Positions 45,309 to 54,116 of a stretch of DNA of 64,000 nt are shown in pieces (the stretch's first letter is position 1; each line of letters begins with the position of its first letter). This DNA comes from JACJWR01 sp964474045 (GTDB lineage Bacteria > Actinomycetota > Actinomycetes > S36-B12 > UBA10799). A program made the position numbers and the translations under genes. The stretch lies in NCBI GenBank assembly GCA_964474045.1, contig CAYYRC010000011.1:1-64000 (forward strand), given 5' to 3'. The notes below the pieces were generated by a model. The model was not told where the DNA came from. It saw only the letters and a program-made list of their open reading frames with translations, and did not search any database.

Positions 45309-46304
45309 CTATGCCACGACCGGCGCCGGTGCCTCGAACCCGTCGGCCCCCTCGAGGCCGATGCGCACGTACTGAGGTCGCCGGCACGCGTGATCCTCTT
45401 TGCTCCGGACGACTTTGCGCGTGGCCCAGGGCGCGACGTCCCTGGTGAACCAGGCGGCATCCCGGGCCCGGCGGGCGAGGAAGCCGTAGGAGGGCTCGGA
45501 ACCTTGCTGCGGCAGCGGCCCCCGCCAGGAGTCGTCGCCGCGGCCCAGCACCTCCAGCGCCGCCCTCGCCGCGACCGCGTGGCCATCCGGTGACAGGTGC
45601 AGCCGGTCGGAGGACCAGCAGCGCTCGTCGTTGAAGCTCGGCACGCCCCAGTAGTCCACCAGGAAGGTCTGCTGCTCGACCGCGATGCGACGCAACTGCT
45701 GGCCATAGGCCGAGATACGCCGCGCGATCGCGCCCAGCGTCCGCGAGCGGGGCCGCGGATCGCCGAAGCTGACCAGCAGCACGTCGGCCCCGGAACGGCG
45801 CAGCTGGGTCACCGCGTGTTCGACGCCCTCCACGCACGACTGCGCGTCCCATTTGGGCCGGAGCATGTCGTTCACCCCGATGGCCAGGGTCACCAGGTCC
45901 GGGGACAGCCCGATCGCCTGCGGCAGCTGCCGCTCGACCACGTCGGCCACCCGGTTGCCGCGGACGGCCACGTTGGCGTAGAGCAGCTCCGGATGCTCGG
46001 CGGCGAGCTCCTCGGCCAGTCGGTCCGCCCAGCCCCGCAGGCTGCCGTCGGCAAGCACATCGTTCATGCCCTCGCTGAAGGAGTCCCCAAGTGCCACGTA
46101 GCGCTGCCAGCGGTGGCTTGCCGGGTCCTGCCTATGAGCGGGCCGCAGCAGCGGCGCCGCCGCCACTGCGCGGGCGTGGTCGTCCACGAGGTCCGCCGAG
46201 CCGCGCGTCGCCGAACGACGACGTGACCACGCGGCCCGGCGAGCCCGCGCATTTGCTATCAGGGGCGAGCCAAACCTGACGTTCGGGGCGCTGTGCGTGG
46301 ACAT
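45309..46304 (-). CDS. SGNH/GDSL hydrolase
   Basis: A 331-residue hydrolase. RYVALGDSFSEGMND is block I with the nucleophile Ser, YANVAVRGNRV block II (Gly), TLAIGVNDMLRP block III (Asn) and DRLHLSPDGHAV block V (Asp and His). An N-terminal Arg-rich region of about 60 residues is unconserved and no signal peptide is apparent, so it is cytosolic or exported by another route. Substrate could be an acyl ester or a carbohydrate ester. A GGAGGTG site fixes the ATG at 46304. Confidence 0.9.
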   Translation of the reverse strand: MSTHSAPNVRFGSPLIANARARRAAWSRRRSATRGSADLVDDHARAVAAAPLLRPAHRQDPASHRWQRYVALGDSFSEGMNDVLADGSLRGWADRLAEELAAEHPELLYANVAVRGNRVADVVERQLPQAIGLSPDLVTLAIGVNDMLRPKWDAQSCVEGVEHAVTQLRRSGADVLLVSFGDPRPRSRTLGAIARRISAYGQQLRRIAVEQQTFLVDYWGVPSFNDERCWSSDRLHLSPDGHAVAARAALEVLGRGDDSWRGPLPQQGSEPSYGFLARRARDAAWFTRDVAPWATRKVVRSKEDHACRRPQYVRIGLEGADGFEAPAPVVA

Positions 46305-46478
46305 GGACACCTCCGGGCTGCTCGATCCGTGCGACTGAATGTACCTGCGGCTCGATCCCGGCGCAGCCGGTCGGCGGCATCCCCGGCGGGAAGCCTCAGC
46401 GCCAGCGCCTGGCGACGCGCCACAGGGCGGAATCACAGTCGGGCGGCGCCGTCCGTCGTCGGCTGCCACTATGGGCGC

Positions 46479-47114
46479 GTGCAGACCGAAGTCGTCGACC
46501 ATCCCCTGCTGGCAGACACCATGGCGGTCGTGCGGGACCGCGACACCGACGGCGAGCGCTTTGCCGCCGCCGTCGACCGCGCCGCGACGCTGCTGCTGAC
46601 CGCTGCCTCGGCCCGGCTGCCCACACGGCTGGAAGAGGTCGCCACGCCGCTCGGGCCCGCGAACTGTCGCCGGCTCGCCGAGCAGCCGGTGCTCGTCCCG
46701 GTGCTGCGTGCCGGCCTGGGCCTGCTCCCGGCCGCGCGCGCACTGTTCCCCGCGGCGCCCGTGGCGTTCGTCGGGCTGCGCCGCGACGAGGCGACGGCCG
46801 AGCCGCACTGGTACCTCGACGCGCTGCCCGAGCGGCTGGCGGACCGTCACGTGATCGTGCTGGAGCCGATGCTGGCGACGGGCGGCACGATGGTGCAGGT
46901 GCTGGGCCGGCTCGCCGCGCTGGGGGCGCTGCAGATCACGCTGGTGGCGCTCATCTGCGCCCCGGCCGGCCTGGCACAGCTGGAGCGGGGCGCTGCCAGC
47001 CTGGGAATCGAGCTGCGGGTCGTGGTCGGGGCCGCCGACCCCGGGCTGGACGACCGCAACTTCATCTTCCCCGGCCTGGGCGACGCCGGGGACCGCCTCT
47101 TCGGGGCTCTGTAG
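46479..47114 (+). CDS. upp: uracil phosphoribosyltransferase
   Basis: A 211-residue type I PRTase that converts uracil and PRPP to UMP in pyrimidine salvage. The PRPP loop is VIVLEPMLATGGTMVQ, in which Glu replaces the usual Asp (VDPMLATGGS), and the tail GLGDAGDRLFGAL resembles the uracil-binding C-terminus (PGLGDAGDRxFG). GTG start at 46479, without an obvious ribosome-binding site. Encoded two bases before a membrane protein gene on the same strand. Confidence 0.92.
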   Translation: MQTEVVDHPLLADTMAVVRDRDTDGERFAAAVDRAATLLLTAASARLPTRLEEVATPLGPANCRRLAEQPVLVPVLRAGLGLLPAARALFPAAPVAFVGLRRDEATAEPHWYLDALPERLADRHVIVLEPMLATGGTMVQVLGRLAALGALQITLVALICAPAGLAQLERGAASLGIELRVVVGAADPGLDDRNFIFPGLGDAGDRLFGAL

Positions 47115-47116
47115 CC

Positions 47117-47833
47117 ATGGCGGCGGACGAGCAGGCCGGCGACGCCGCGGCCGGGGGCCCCGCGGCCGGGGGCCCCGCGGCCGGGTCGGTCACCGACAAC
47201 GGCCCGGGCGACGATCCGTGGCGCAGCGGCTGGCAGCCCGCGCTGGTCGTCCTCACCATCGCCGCGATCCAGATGCTGCTGCCCGACATCGTCACGATCG
47301 GACCCCGCTGGCTGATCCCTTCGATCGAGCTGCTGGGCGCTCCGGGCGTGCTCATCCTGCTCCGCATGACCGGTGACGGGGACACGATCCGGGTGTCCGT
47401 GATGGCCTACATGGTCCTGCTCATCGGGGCGAGCGCCACCAACGCGATCCTGCTGCTGAAGTCCATGCTCAGCGACGTCTCGGAGTCCGGCGAGCAGTTG
47501 CTGTTCGCCGGATTCGGCGTGCTCATCATCAACGTGCTGAGCTTCGCCCTGATCTACTGGCAGATCGACGGCGGCGGGCCGCAGGACCGGGCGCGGAACC
47601 CCTCGTCGGGCACCATCAACGACTTCCAGTTCCCGCAGCAGGCCTCGGGGTGGCATTGGCGTCCCCAGCTGCCGGACTACCTGTTCACCGCCTACACGAA
47701 CATCATCGCGTTCAGCCCCACCGACACCATGCCGCTGACGCACCGCGTGAAGTTCCTCTTCACGATCCAGTCGAGCATCTCGCTGCTCACCGTGCTCGTC
47801 ACCCTCAGCCGGGCGATCAACCTGATCAACTAG
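47117..47833 (+). CDS. integral membrane protein of unknown function
   Basis: A 238-residue protein with a Gly/Pro/Ala-rich N-terminal tail of about 35 residues encoded by a tandem DNA repeat, then five or so membrane helices. The last, containing IAFSPTDTMPLTHRVKFLF, is a common motif in actinobacterial membrane proteins related to DUF1345-type and two-pore-like families. No assigned role. It starts two bases after upp, so the genes are probably co-transcribed. The last 8 bases overlap the convergent FUSC gene. Confidence 0.85.
   Translation: MAADEQAGDAAAGGPAAGGPAAGSVTDNGPGDDPWRSGWQPALVVLTIAAIQMLLPDIVTIGPRWLIPSIELLGAPGVLILLRMTGDGDTIRVSVMAYMVLLIGASATNAILLLKSMLSDVSESGEQLLFAGFGVLIINVLSFALIYWQIDGGGPQDRARNPSSGTINDFQFPQQASGWHWRPQLPDYLFTAYTNIIAFSPTDTMPLTHRVKFLFTIQSSISLLTVLVTLSRAINLIN
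47147..47185. repeat. 15-base tandem repeat at the start of a membrane protein gene
   Basis: Two exact copies of GCGGCCGGGGGCCCC (47147-47161 and 47162-47176) plus a nine-base partial third encode Ala-Ala-Gly-Gly-Pro repeats in the N-terminal tail. The in-frame 15-base unit could change copy number without breaking the gene. Confidence 0.85.
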
Positions 47834-49898
47834 CGCCGGCGGGTCCCGCGGGGCCAGCCGGCGCCGGCGCCGGCGCCCGCTCAGGCTGCGGCGCCACCGA
47901 CCGGTGCGAGTCGTTGAGCCTTGCCAGCTCGTGACCCTGCACCACCAGCAGCTCGTCGATTCCCGTGAGCGCTGCGTCCCAGCTGGTGTCCTGCGAGGCA
48001 TCCTCGGTCGCCACGGCATCGGTGAGCGGCAGCGCCTCGCGCAGCTGAGTGGCCCGCCGCGACAGGCGGTCCGCCGTGGCGGCGGCGCGGTCCTGCAATA
48101 CCGGTGCATCCAGGTGGTCCGGCGGCGGGGCCAGGCTCGCGGCCTGGGCGATGATGGCCATGGTGGAGGTGTGCCGCAAGCCCTGCGCCCAGGCGAGCAG
48201 GAGCTTGGGCTCGACCATGCGGGTGCCGCGGATGACCTCCAGCGCGTCCAGGCAGCGCAGGCCCTGGGCCCGGGTCTGCTGGATGGTCGCCGGCGGCATC
48301 CGGGTGCCGTGGGCGATCCAGCTGTCGGCGCCGTGCCGAACCACCTCGGCTGTGCTCTGGCAGAGGTCGGCCAGCCCCGCGGCCAGCCGCGGCCGCATGT
48401 GCCGGGGCGTGATGAGGAGCGCGGTGAGCATGGCGCCGATGCCGCCCACGATCACGTCGAAGGCGCGCTCCTCGGCGATGGAGGCGTGGAAATGTTGAGC
48501 GTCGGCGATAGCCAGCAGGCACAGCGAGAGCGACGTGAAGGCGGCTTGGCCCACCAGCGCGCCCGGACCGATCTTGGGCGCCGCGGCGGCCACGAAGACG
48601 GCGACCACCAGCGCCACCCACCAGACGGCGGTGCGCCACCCGCCCCACGCCTCCCCGTACTTGCCCAGTCCGCCCATGAGCGCGTCCAGGCCCACGACGA
48701 ACGCCAGGCCGATCAGCGTCCCCAGCAGGACGTTGCCGAACACGAAGGCCGAGCGCCGGGCGTACGGGTAGAACGAGCTCATCGCGCCCATGAGCAGCCA
48801 CTGCGGGTGCGGGACGTGGATGATCGACACCAACAGCGACAGGGTGCCGAACAGGACGAAGGCCGCCAGGGCGTTGTTCATCAGCGGCGCGTCTGGGCGC
48901 AGCCGGGTTTTCAGCTGCGACCACAGCTCGGAGTCGAAGGTGGTGCGCCGGGAGCTGCCCGGCACGTGCGAGCCGCGGGCCGTGGCGGCGTAGTCGGCGA
49001 TCTGCAGCACCGTGAGCACGATCGCGTCGCCGCGGTAGCCGTCGTCGCCCTGCCTGGGCCCGATGCGCGCGTCGAGGTCTCCCTGGAGCTGCCTCGCCTG
49101 GTGCTCCAGGTGCTCCGCCGCCGACTGGTCGCGGGGGTGGTCCACCACCCGCTTGGCTGCGCTCAGGCAGGCGACGACGGCGTCGCGCAGGGGCACCTGG
49201 CGCGTTCCGTGATCGGCGATGAACTCCATGAGCCGGGCGGTGGACGTCACCACGGCCGAGCTGGCCACGGCCGCCCGGGACGGACTGGCCGTTCGGTCGG
49301 AGCTGTTCATGAACAGCGAGATGAGCTGCTCGGAGTCCCGGCCGATGGCGGCGTCCGACGGACCGCCGCCGGAGAGTGCCGCGACGCATCGGCCCAGGGC
49401 GTGCACCGTGGCGGTCTGCAGTTCCGTCCGCCGTGGTGGCGACGCCACCAGCAGCGCGCCCCCGGCGGCCACCGCCATGCCGAGCACCGCCCCCGTGACC
49501 GCTTGCCAGAACGAGCTGCGGTGCAACCCCAGCGAGGCCCCCACGAGCAGATCCGACGTGACCGCCGAGGTGCCTGCCGCGACTGCCCCGCCGAAACCGC
49601 GCAGCACGAACAGCCCGGCCGCCAGCAGCCCGATGATGACGGCGAACACGACCATCGGGGCGTGCGCCGCCAGGTGCCCGGCGGCCAGGGCGGCCACCCC
49701 GGCGACGCCGGTCCCGACGTAGGCCTTGGCGCGGTGGATGCCGTCGCCCGGGAAGTCCGCGAGCACCAGCAGCAGGCCCGTCAGGCAGGCCACGCCGGTG
49801 ATACCCGGCTTGTGCATGATTCCCAGCGTCACGAAGGCAAGCAGCGCGACCAGGCACGAGGCCCGTACGCCCAGGGCGATGCGGTCTTGACGGATCAT
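47826..49898 (-). CDS. FUSC-family (aromatic acid exporter-like) membrane protein
   Basis: A 690-residue protein with two sets of hydrophobic segments (about residues 10-155 and 340-500) separated by a soluble region, the FUSC arrangement seen in YccS and aromatic acid exporters. The second half has the typical AAFVLFGTLSLLVSIIHVPH followed by a GAMSSFYPYARRSAF loop. A long helical C-terminal tail ends in Ala/Pro repeats. Probably exports small organic acids. ATG at 49898, with a convergent partner at the 3' end. Confidence 0.9.
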   Translation of the reverse strand: MIRQDRIALGVRASCLVALLAFVTLGIMHKPGITGVACLTGLLLVLADFPGDGIHRAKAYVGTGVAGVAALAAGHLAAHAPMVVFAVIIGLLAAGLFVLRGFGGAVAAGTSAVTSDLLVGASLGLHRSSFWQAVTGAVLGMAVAAGGALLVASPPRRTELQTATVHALGRCVAALSGGGPSDAAIGRDSEQLISLFMNSSDRTASPSRAAVASSAVVTSTARLMEFIADHGTRQVPLRDAVVACLSAAKRVVDHPRDQSAAEHLEHQARQLQGDLDARIGPRQGDDGYRGDAIVLTVLQIADYAATARGSHVPGSSRRTTFDSELWSQLKTRLRPDAPLMNNALAAFVLFGTLSLLVSIIHVPHPQWLLMGAMSSFYPYARRSAFVFGNVLLGTLIGLAFVVGLDALMGGLGKYGEAWGGWRTAVWWVALVVAVFVAAAAPKIGPGALVGQAAFTSLSLCLLAIADAQHFHASIAEERAFDVIVGGIGAMLTALLITPRHMRPRLAAGLADLCQSTAEVVRHGADSWIAHGTRMPPATIQQTRAQGLRCLDALEVIRGTRMVEPKLLLAWAQGLRHTSTMAIIAQAASLAPPPDHLDAPVLQDRAAATADRLSRRATQLREALPLTDAVATEDASQDTSWDAALTGIDELLVVQGHELARLNDSHRSVAPQPERAPAPAPAGPAGPAGAS

Positions 49899-49931
49899 TG
49901 GGCTGCTCCGCTCATCTGACGGCTCCGCCGG

Positions 49932-50861
49932 CTAGGGCTTCCGGGGTCGTTTGATGTTGGGGTCGAGCATGCCCTGGGCGGCCAGCGACCCCCGTACCCC
50001 GCCGCCGCCACCGCGCAGCACGAACGCCATCGCCACTGCGAGCGCGGCACCGATCAGCGGGCCGGCGATGTAGACCCAGATCGGTCCCAAATCGCCGCCC
50101 ACGAGGTTGGGCGCCAGAGTGCGGGTCGTGTTCATCGAGGCGCCCGACAGCGGCGCCGCCCACAGCCCAGCCAGCGCGATGTAGGAGCCGACCCCGATAG
50201 CCGCCACGATGCCGATGTTCTGCGCCCCCGAGGAGGTCCCCAGGATGACGCTCAACAGCCCGAACGTGCAGATGAGCTCCGTCAGGAACGCCCCCCACGC
50301 GGGTGTGGAGGCGCCCGGGTAGGAGCCGCCGTAGCGCGCGGAGGTGCCGGTGATGAGCTGGAGGAAGAAGGCCGCGCCCAAGGCTCCCAGCAGCTGCGCG
50401 ACGACGTAGCCGGGAACCCGGACCCAGGGGAAGTCGCCGCGGAGGGCGAAGGCCATGGAGACGCCGGGGTTGAAGTGCGCGCCCGAAACCTTGCCCATGA
50501 ACATGATCATGGCCATGACCATGGCGCCCGGCGCGATGACGGCGGCCGCCTGGGTGACGGTCCCCGGATAGACGTGGGCGACCATGGGGGCGCCCGCCGC
50601 GACGAGCACCAGGAAGAACGTGCCCACCAGCTCGCTCACCAGCCGGCGCCACTCCTGGTGCGGATCCTCGAAGTCCAGGATCCGCTGCTCGGCCAGGTCC
50701 GCGGCCGTCGCCAGCAGCACCGAGGGGTGGTCGGCCATGGCGGCGATGCGCTCGCCATCGCCCCGGTGCTTCCGGCCGCCACCGTCACCCTCGGCCGCTC
50801 GCTGATCGTCGCCCGCTGCCGCTGCCGCTGCCGCAGGATGCTGCCCGTCGTCCGTCGTCAC
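49932..50861 (-). CDS. aquaporin-family protein with altered NPA motifs
   Basis: A 309-residue MIP channel with six membrane helices. A hydrophilic N-terminal tail of about 70 residues precedes them. The first half-helix reads SGAHFNPGVSMAFA (residues 127-140, NPG for NPA) and the second SGASMNTTRTLAPNL (NTT at 244-246 instead of NPA), with R247 of the selectivity filter kept. NPA boxes control pore diameter and proton exclusion, so the pore may differ from canonical aquaporins or glycerol facilitators. GTG start. It stands 33 bases upstream of the FUSC gene on the same strand. Confidence 0.88.
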   Translation of the reverse strand: MTTDDGQHPAAAAAAAGDDQRAAEGDGGGRKHRGDGERIAAMADHPSVLLATAADLAEQRILDFEDPHQEWRRLVSELVGTFFLVLVAAGAPMVAHVYPGTVTQAAAVIAPGAMVMAMIMFMGKVSGAHFNPGVSMAFALRGDFPWVRVPGYVVAQLLGALGAAFFLQLITGTSARYGGSYPGASTPAWGAFLTELICTFGLLSVILGTSSGAQNIGIVAAIGVGSYIALAGLWAAPLSGASMNTTRTLAPNLVGGDLGPIWVYIAGPLIGAALAVAMAFVLRGGGGGVRGSLAAQGMLDPNIKRPRKP

Positions 50862-50945
50862 CGCCCCGACCTCCGCTCGTCGCGCGGCCGACCCTCTGGC
50901 CCGCCGAAAGACTCTGTGCCGACGGTCAGAGTAGTCCGACTGGCG

Positions 50946-52700
50946 TTAGGAGCGCGTGTCGACAGTTCGAACCGGGTTACCGGCCAGGTACCAGGTGGAC
51001 GTCGACACTTGGTCCCAGATCGCGTGCACCGGCGTCGAGGATGAGATGCAGATGGCGCCGTCCGCACCGGTCTTGACGGCCACGAAGTTGGACATGGTCT
51101 CGCCGGGGCGGAAGCTGATGCTGGTGGCCAGCGGCTTGCCGTCGGCGCAGGCGTAGACGACGGCGTTGCCGCCCACCCAGGACCCGGTGACGGTGAGGGT
51201 CCCGAACGCCGTCCGGTTGGCCCCGTTGGTCTGTACGCGAACGGTCTTGGTGGCCGACACCGGGCCGGTGCCGCCGAGTGCCGGGGAGCGCGAGTCGAAG
51301 ATGCGCGTCGGCGTCGCGCTCGGGATCGTCTTCGTCTCGGCGACTTGGTCCCACACCACGTGGATGGTCCCGGTGCTGACCATGCAGATATTGCCCTGAG
51401 CGTCGGACTGGATCGCGATGGTGCCCGCGCGGGTGACGCCGACCTGGTAGGTGAGGGCGGTCGCGGTCGGCACCGGTTGGTCGCAGGCGAAGGCCGTGAT
51501 CCGCCCGGACATCCAGGGGCCGGCAACGGTCAGCGTGCCGACGGCGGTCTTCCCCGGCACGCCGGTGTTGATCTTTCGGACCACGTTCGCCACCATCGGC
51601 CCGCCCGGGTACTGCGGGAGCCGGGTGTCCAGCCGTCGGACCGCGTTGTGGATCGCCATCACCTGCGTGGTGAGCACGTTGTCCCAGACGACATGGACGG
51701 CGGCCGAGACGTAGATGCAGAAGTAGCCCGCGGAGTCGGACCTGGTGAACACGAAGTTGGACACCGAGCGGCCGGGCACGAAGTTGAGATTGCTGGCCTG
51801 GGGGCGGCCCTCGCTACAGGGGTAGACGGTGGCGTAGCCGCTGGTGACAGCCGCGGTGGCGGTCAGGTCTCCCATGACGGTCGCGTTCGCCGCATAGGCG
51901 TTGAGCTTGAGCACCGACCCGGGCGCCAGCGGCGCCTTGCCCGAGGTCGGCGGCGGAGGCGGGATGTTCGGCGGCTTGTTGGGGTTCAAGCTCTGGTAGC
52001 GGAAGTACCACTCGTTGCTGAAGGAGTTGACGTGGCGCACGACGCTGACCTTCGAATCCCCGTCGGGGGCGGTGCCGGCCTGGATCGCCAGGCCGTTGCC
52101 CAGGTACATCATCGCGTGGCCGTCGTTTCCCAAGGAGTTCGCCGGATCAGCTCCGTTGAACTGGATCATGATGTCGCCGGGCCTCAGCTCGGCCTTGGAG
52201 CCGAGCCGGGCCAGGTTGGTGCCGCTGTAGCCGTAGCCGCCACCGCCGGTCACGTAGGCACCGGTCCAGCCGAAGTAGGGGAAGAACGGGACGAGCGACC
52301 CGCTTGCCGTACGGATGGTCCCGCCACCGGCGACGAAGGCCCGTCCCACGAAGCTGGAGCAGTCGAACATGGTGGTGCGGCGCAGGGTGTAGTCCTGGCT
52401 GTAGCCGGTGCCGAGCACGCTGAACCCGAAACGCAGCGCGGCGCCCGCCTCATACGTCGCCGCCCCCGCCACCGCAGCGTCACAGACGGCCTTGACGTTC
52501 ACGCCCGCAAGCACCGAGCCCGCGGGGCCGCTGGTGGCGCACGCGGCGGGCGCCACGTCGACCTGCGGCGACACGATCTTCGGCGGGTTGGGCGGGTCTG
52601 GGTAGTTCGCTGCGGCCGGCAGCGCCCCCGCAATCAGTAGCGCCCCGGCAACTGCAGCCCCCGCCGCCAGCCCCCGAAACGCCGCCCGCATCCGATCCAC
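50946..52700 (-). CDS. secreted NlpC/P60 hydrolase with three permuted repeats
   Basis: A 584-residue exported protein. The signal peptide ends about residue 31 (ALPAAANY). An NlpC/P60 domain (about 65-245) has C114 in TMFDCSSFVGRAF and H194 in GNDGHAMMYLG, with the third polar residue unclear. A Pro-rich linker leads to three units with R-x-x-DTR/DSR strands at 357-360, 468-471 and 579-583, spaced about 111 residues. The first unit lacks its leading strand and the last strand closes the chain, as in circularly permuted or velcro-closed folds. Likely a peptidoglycan endopeptidase. GTG at 52700 or ATG at 52691. Hairpin-rich DNA lies upstream. Confidence 0.9.
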   Translation of the reverse strand: MDRMRAAFRGLAAGAAVAGALLIAGALPAAANYPDPPNPPKIVSPQVDVAPAACATSGPAGSVLAGVNVKAVCDAAVAGAATYEAGAALRFGFSVLGTGYSQDYTLRRTTMFDCSSFVGRAFVAGGGTIRTASGSLVPFFPYFGWTGAYVTGGGGYGYSGTNLARLGSKAELRPGDIMIQFNGADPANSLGNDGHAMMYLGNGLAIQAGTAPDGDSKVSVVRHVNSFSNEWYFRYQSLNPNKPPNIPPPPPTSGKAPLAPGSVLKLNAYAANATVMGDLTATAAVTSGYATVYPCSEGRPQASNLNFVPGRSVSNFVFTRSDSAGYFCIYVSAAVHVVWDNVLTTQVMAIHNAVRRLDTRLPQYPGGPMVANVVRKINTGVPGKTAVGTLTVAGPWMSGRITAFACDQPVPTATALTYQVGVTRAGTIAIQSDAQGNICMVSTGTIHVVWDQVAETKTIPSATPTRIFDSRSPALGGTGPVSATKTVRVQTNGANRTAFGTLTVTGSWVGGNAVVYACADGKPLATSISFRPGETMSNFVAVKTGADGAICISSSTPVHAIWDQVSTSTWYLAGNPVRTVDTRS

Positions 52701-52978
52701 GACCTCTCAAACTCGATCACTCGTCGGGGCGACTCGAATAAGCCCCGACGAGTGTGTTATTCGCCACCGGGGCGACTCAAGTTGATCGACTTATGGCCAT
52801 GTATGAATGGTCCGTTCGGTGGATGCTCGACGCCGAACGGACCACTCCGCCGACGACGATTCCGAGGAGGCAGCCGCATCCGCGTCGAATCACGCTGCGC
52901 AAGCACCTCGAAGCACCACACAATTCACCCGGTCGGCGGTATCATCGTCACTCTCTGCGCATGAGTGTGCGCAAGTGG
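52701..52978 (-). promoter_or_regulatory. upstream region of the NlpC/P60 gene with two perfect hairpins and a direct repeat
   Basis: This 278-base gap lies between the DUF4436 stop and the NlpC/P60 start, so it is the NlpC leader or promoter. Inverted repeat 1 is 13 bases (52718-52730 and 52742-52754, loop 11). Inverted repeat 2 is 12 bases (52808-52819 and 52833-52844, loop 13). The sequence CGGGGCGACTCRA occurs at 52725-52737 and 52768-52780, 43 bases apart, and overlaps inverted repeat 1. I see no protein that is credible here. It could be a protein operator, an attenuator or an RNA leader. Confidence 0.7.
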
Positions 52979-54034
52979 TTACCCCTTGTTCGGCGCCGAT
53001 GGGTCCCCGGGATGCCCCTCCTGACCGTCCAGACCCGAGCTCCGCGGCGCCGAGGACGACCCCGAGCTCGCCCTCGGCGGTGCCGGGGCGCCCGGCTTTG
53101 GGCCATCCGGGCGTGGGGTGAACCGCAGCCAACTAGTGATGAAGATGCCCAGGGCGATCATGAGCCCGATCAGGATCCACAGGAAGACCAGGAAGTCCAG
53201 GTACACGCCGATGGGAGGCGCGCCCGGGAGGTTGGTCCGCAGCGGCACCATCGCGAAGAGCAGCGCCGCGAACCAACTGGCCATGGTCGCCTCGATGCGG
53301 CGCTTCCTGATCGCCACCGAGCGGGCGACCACGAGCGCCAGCATGGTCAGCATGGCCATCGAGGCGATGACGATAACGACGATCGACATCGTCGACCCGC
53401 TGCGCGCCACCGACACCGCCGCCGCGGACATGTCGTCCGGGATGCCGGTCAGCTCGGGATCGTCCGCCAGCACATTCGCCGGAAGCGCCTGCTGAGATGT
53501 CGTCGCGAACACGCGCCAGCCGGGGAACTTGCCCCAGACGACGATCTCGGAGGGGATCGTCACCTCCTGGCCGTCGGCGCCCTTGGTCGTGACGAACGCC
53601 ACGACGGCCTCGGTGTACCGGTCGAAGGGGTACCGCTCGTAGGTGCCCTCCCCGGCGATGAAGGCCGCCTCACCCGACATGTGCTTGGAGCCGGCCTTGA
53701 ACTGGAAGGACTTGGCAACCGAGGTCAGGTGGATCTCGACATCCTGTGTCAAACCGTTCTCGCCGATCAGGGCGTCCGTCGGCTGGGCGATGAAACGGGT
53801 CTTGATCAGATCCTCGGCGGGGCTGACGCCGATCGGGTTGATGTAGATGATGACCTTGCCCGGCGCATCGACTTGCGGGACGGCAGGAGGGACCGTGCTC
53901 GCCGCATAGATCAGGTTGACCACCGCGTAGATCGCGACGAACACCATGACCGAGCCCAGCCACCACCGCGTGGACCCGCCGACGAGGAGGTCGTGCAACT
54001 GGTGGCGGTACTTGCTGGGCGGCTGCTCGGTCAC
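52979..54034 (-). CDS. DUF4436 family membrane protein
   Basis: A 351-residue protein. An N-terminal membrane helix (WWLGSVMVFVAIYAVVNLIYA) is followed by a large extracytoplasmic beta domain with YERYPFDRYTEAVV, the family signature. Three C-terminal helices follow (VVIVIASMAMLTMLALVVA, then the LDFLVFLWILIGLMIAL pair), and a Pro/Ser-rich cytoplasmic tail ends it. Function unknown; the family is found mainly in actinobacteria. GTG start. Confidence 0.88.
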   Translation of the reverse strand: MTEQPPSKYRHQLHDLLVGGSTRWWLGSVMVFVAIYAVVNLIYAASTVPPAVPQVDAPGKVIIYINPIGVSPAEDLIKTRFIAQPTDALIGENGLTQDVEIHLTSVAKSFQFKAGSKHMSGEAAFIAGEGTYERYPFDRYTEAVVAFVTTKGADGQEVTIPSEIVVWGKFPGWRVFATTSQQALPANVLADDPELTGIPDDMSAAAVSVARSGSTMSIVVIVIASMAMLTMLALVVARSVAIRKRRIEATMASWFAALLFAMVPLRTNLPGAPPIGVYLDFLVFLWILIGLMIALGIFITSWLRFTPRPDGPKPGAPAPPRASSGSSSAPRSSGLDGQEGHPGDPSAPNKG

Positions 54035-54116
54035 ACCTGGGATGCTAGAGCCGCGACCCCTCGGCGGCGCGGGGAATGCCGCGGCACAATGCCCTCATGG
54101 TCGGCTGCGGGTGCCC

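Noticed and set aside
52701..52978. c-di-AMP (ydaO) riboswitch upstream of the NlpC/P60 gene
   Set aside because: Context is right, and a GGTGAAT-like string is present, but the other conserved ydaO segments are missing and the two hairpins do not fit the model.
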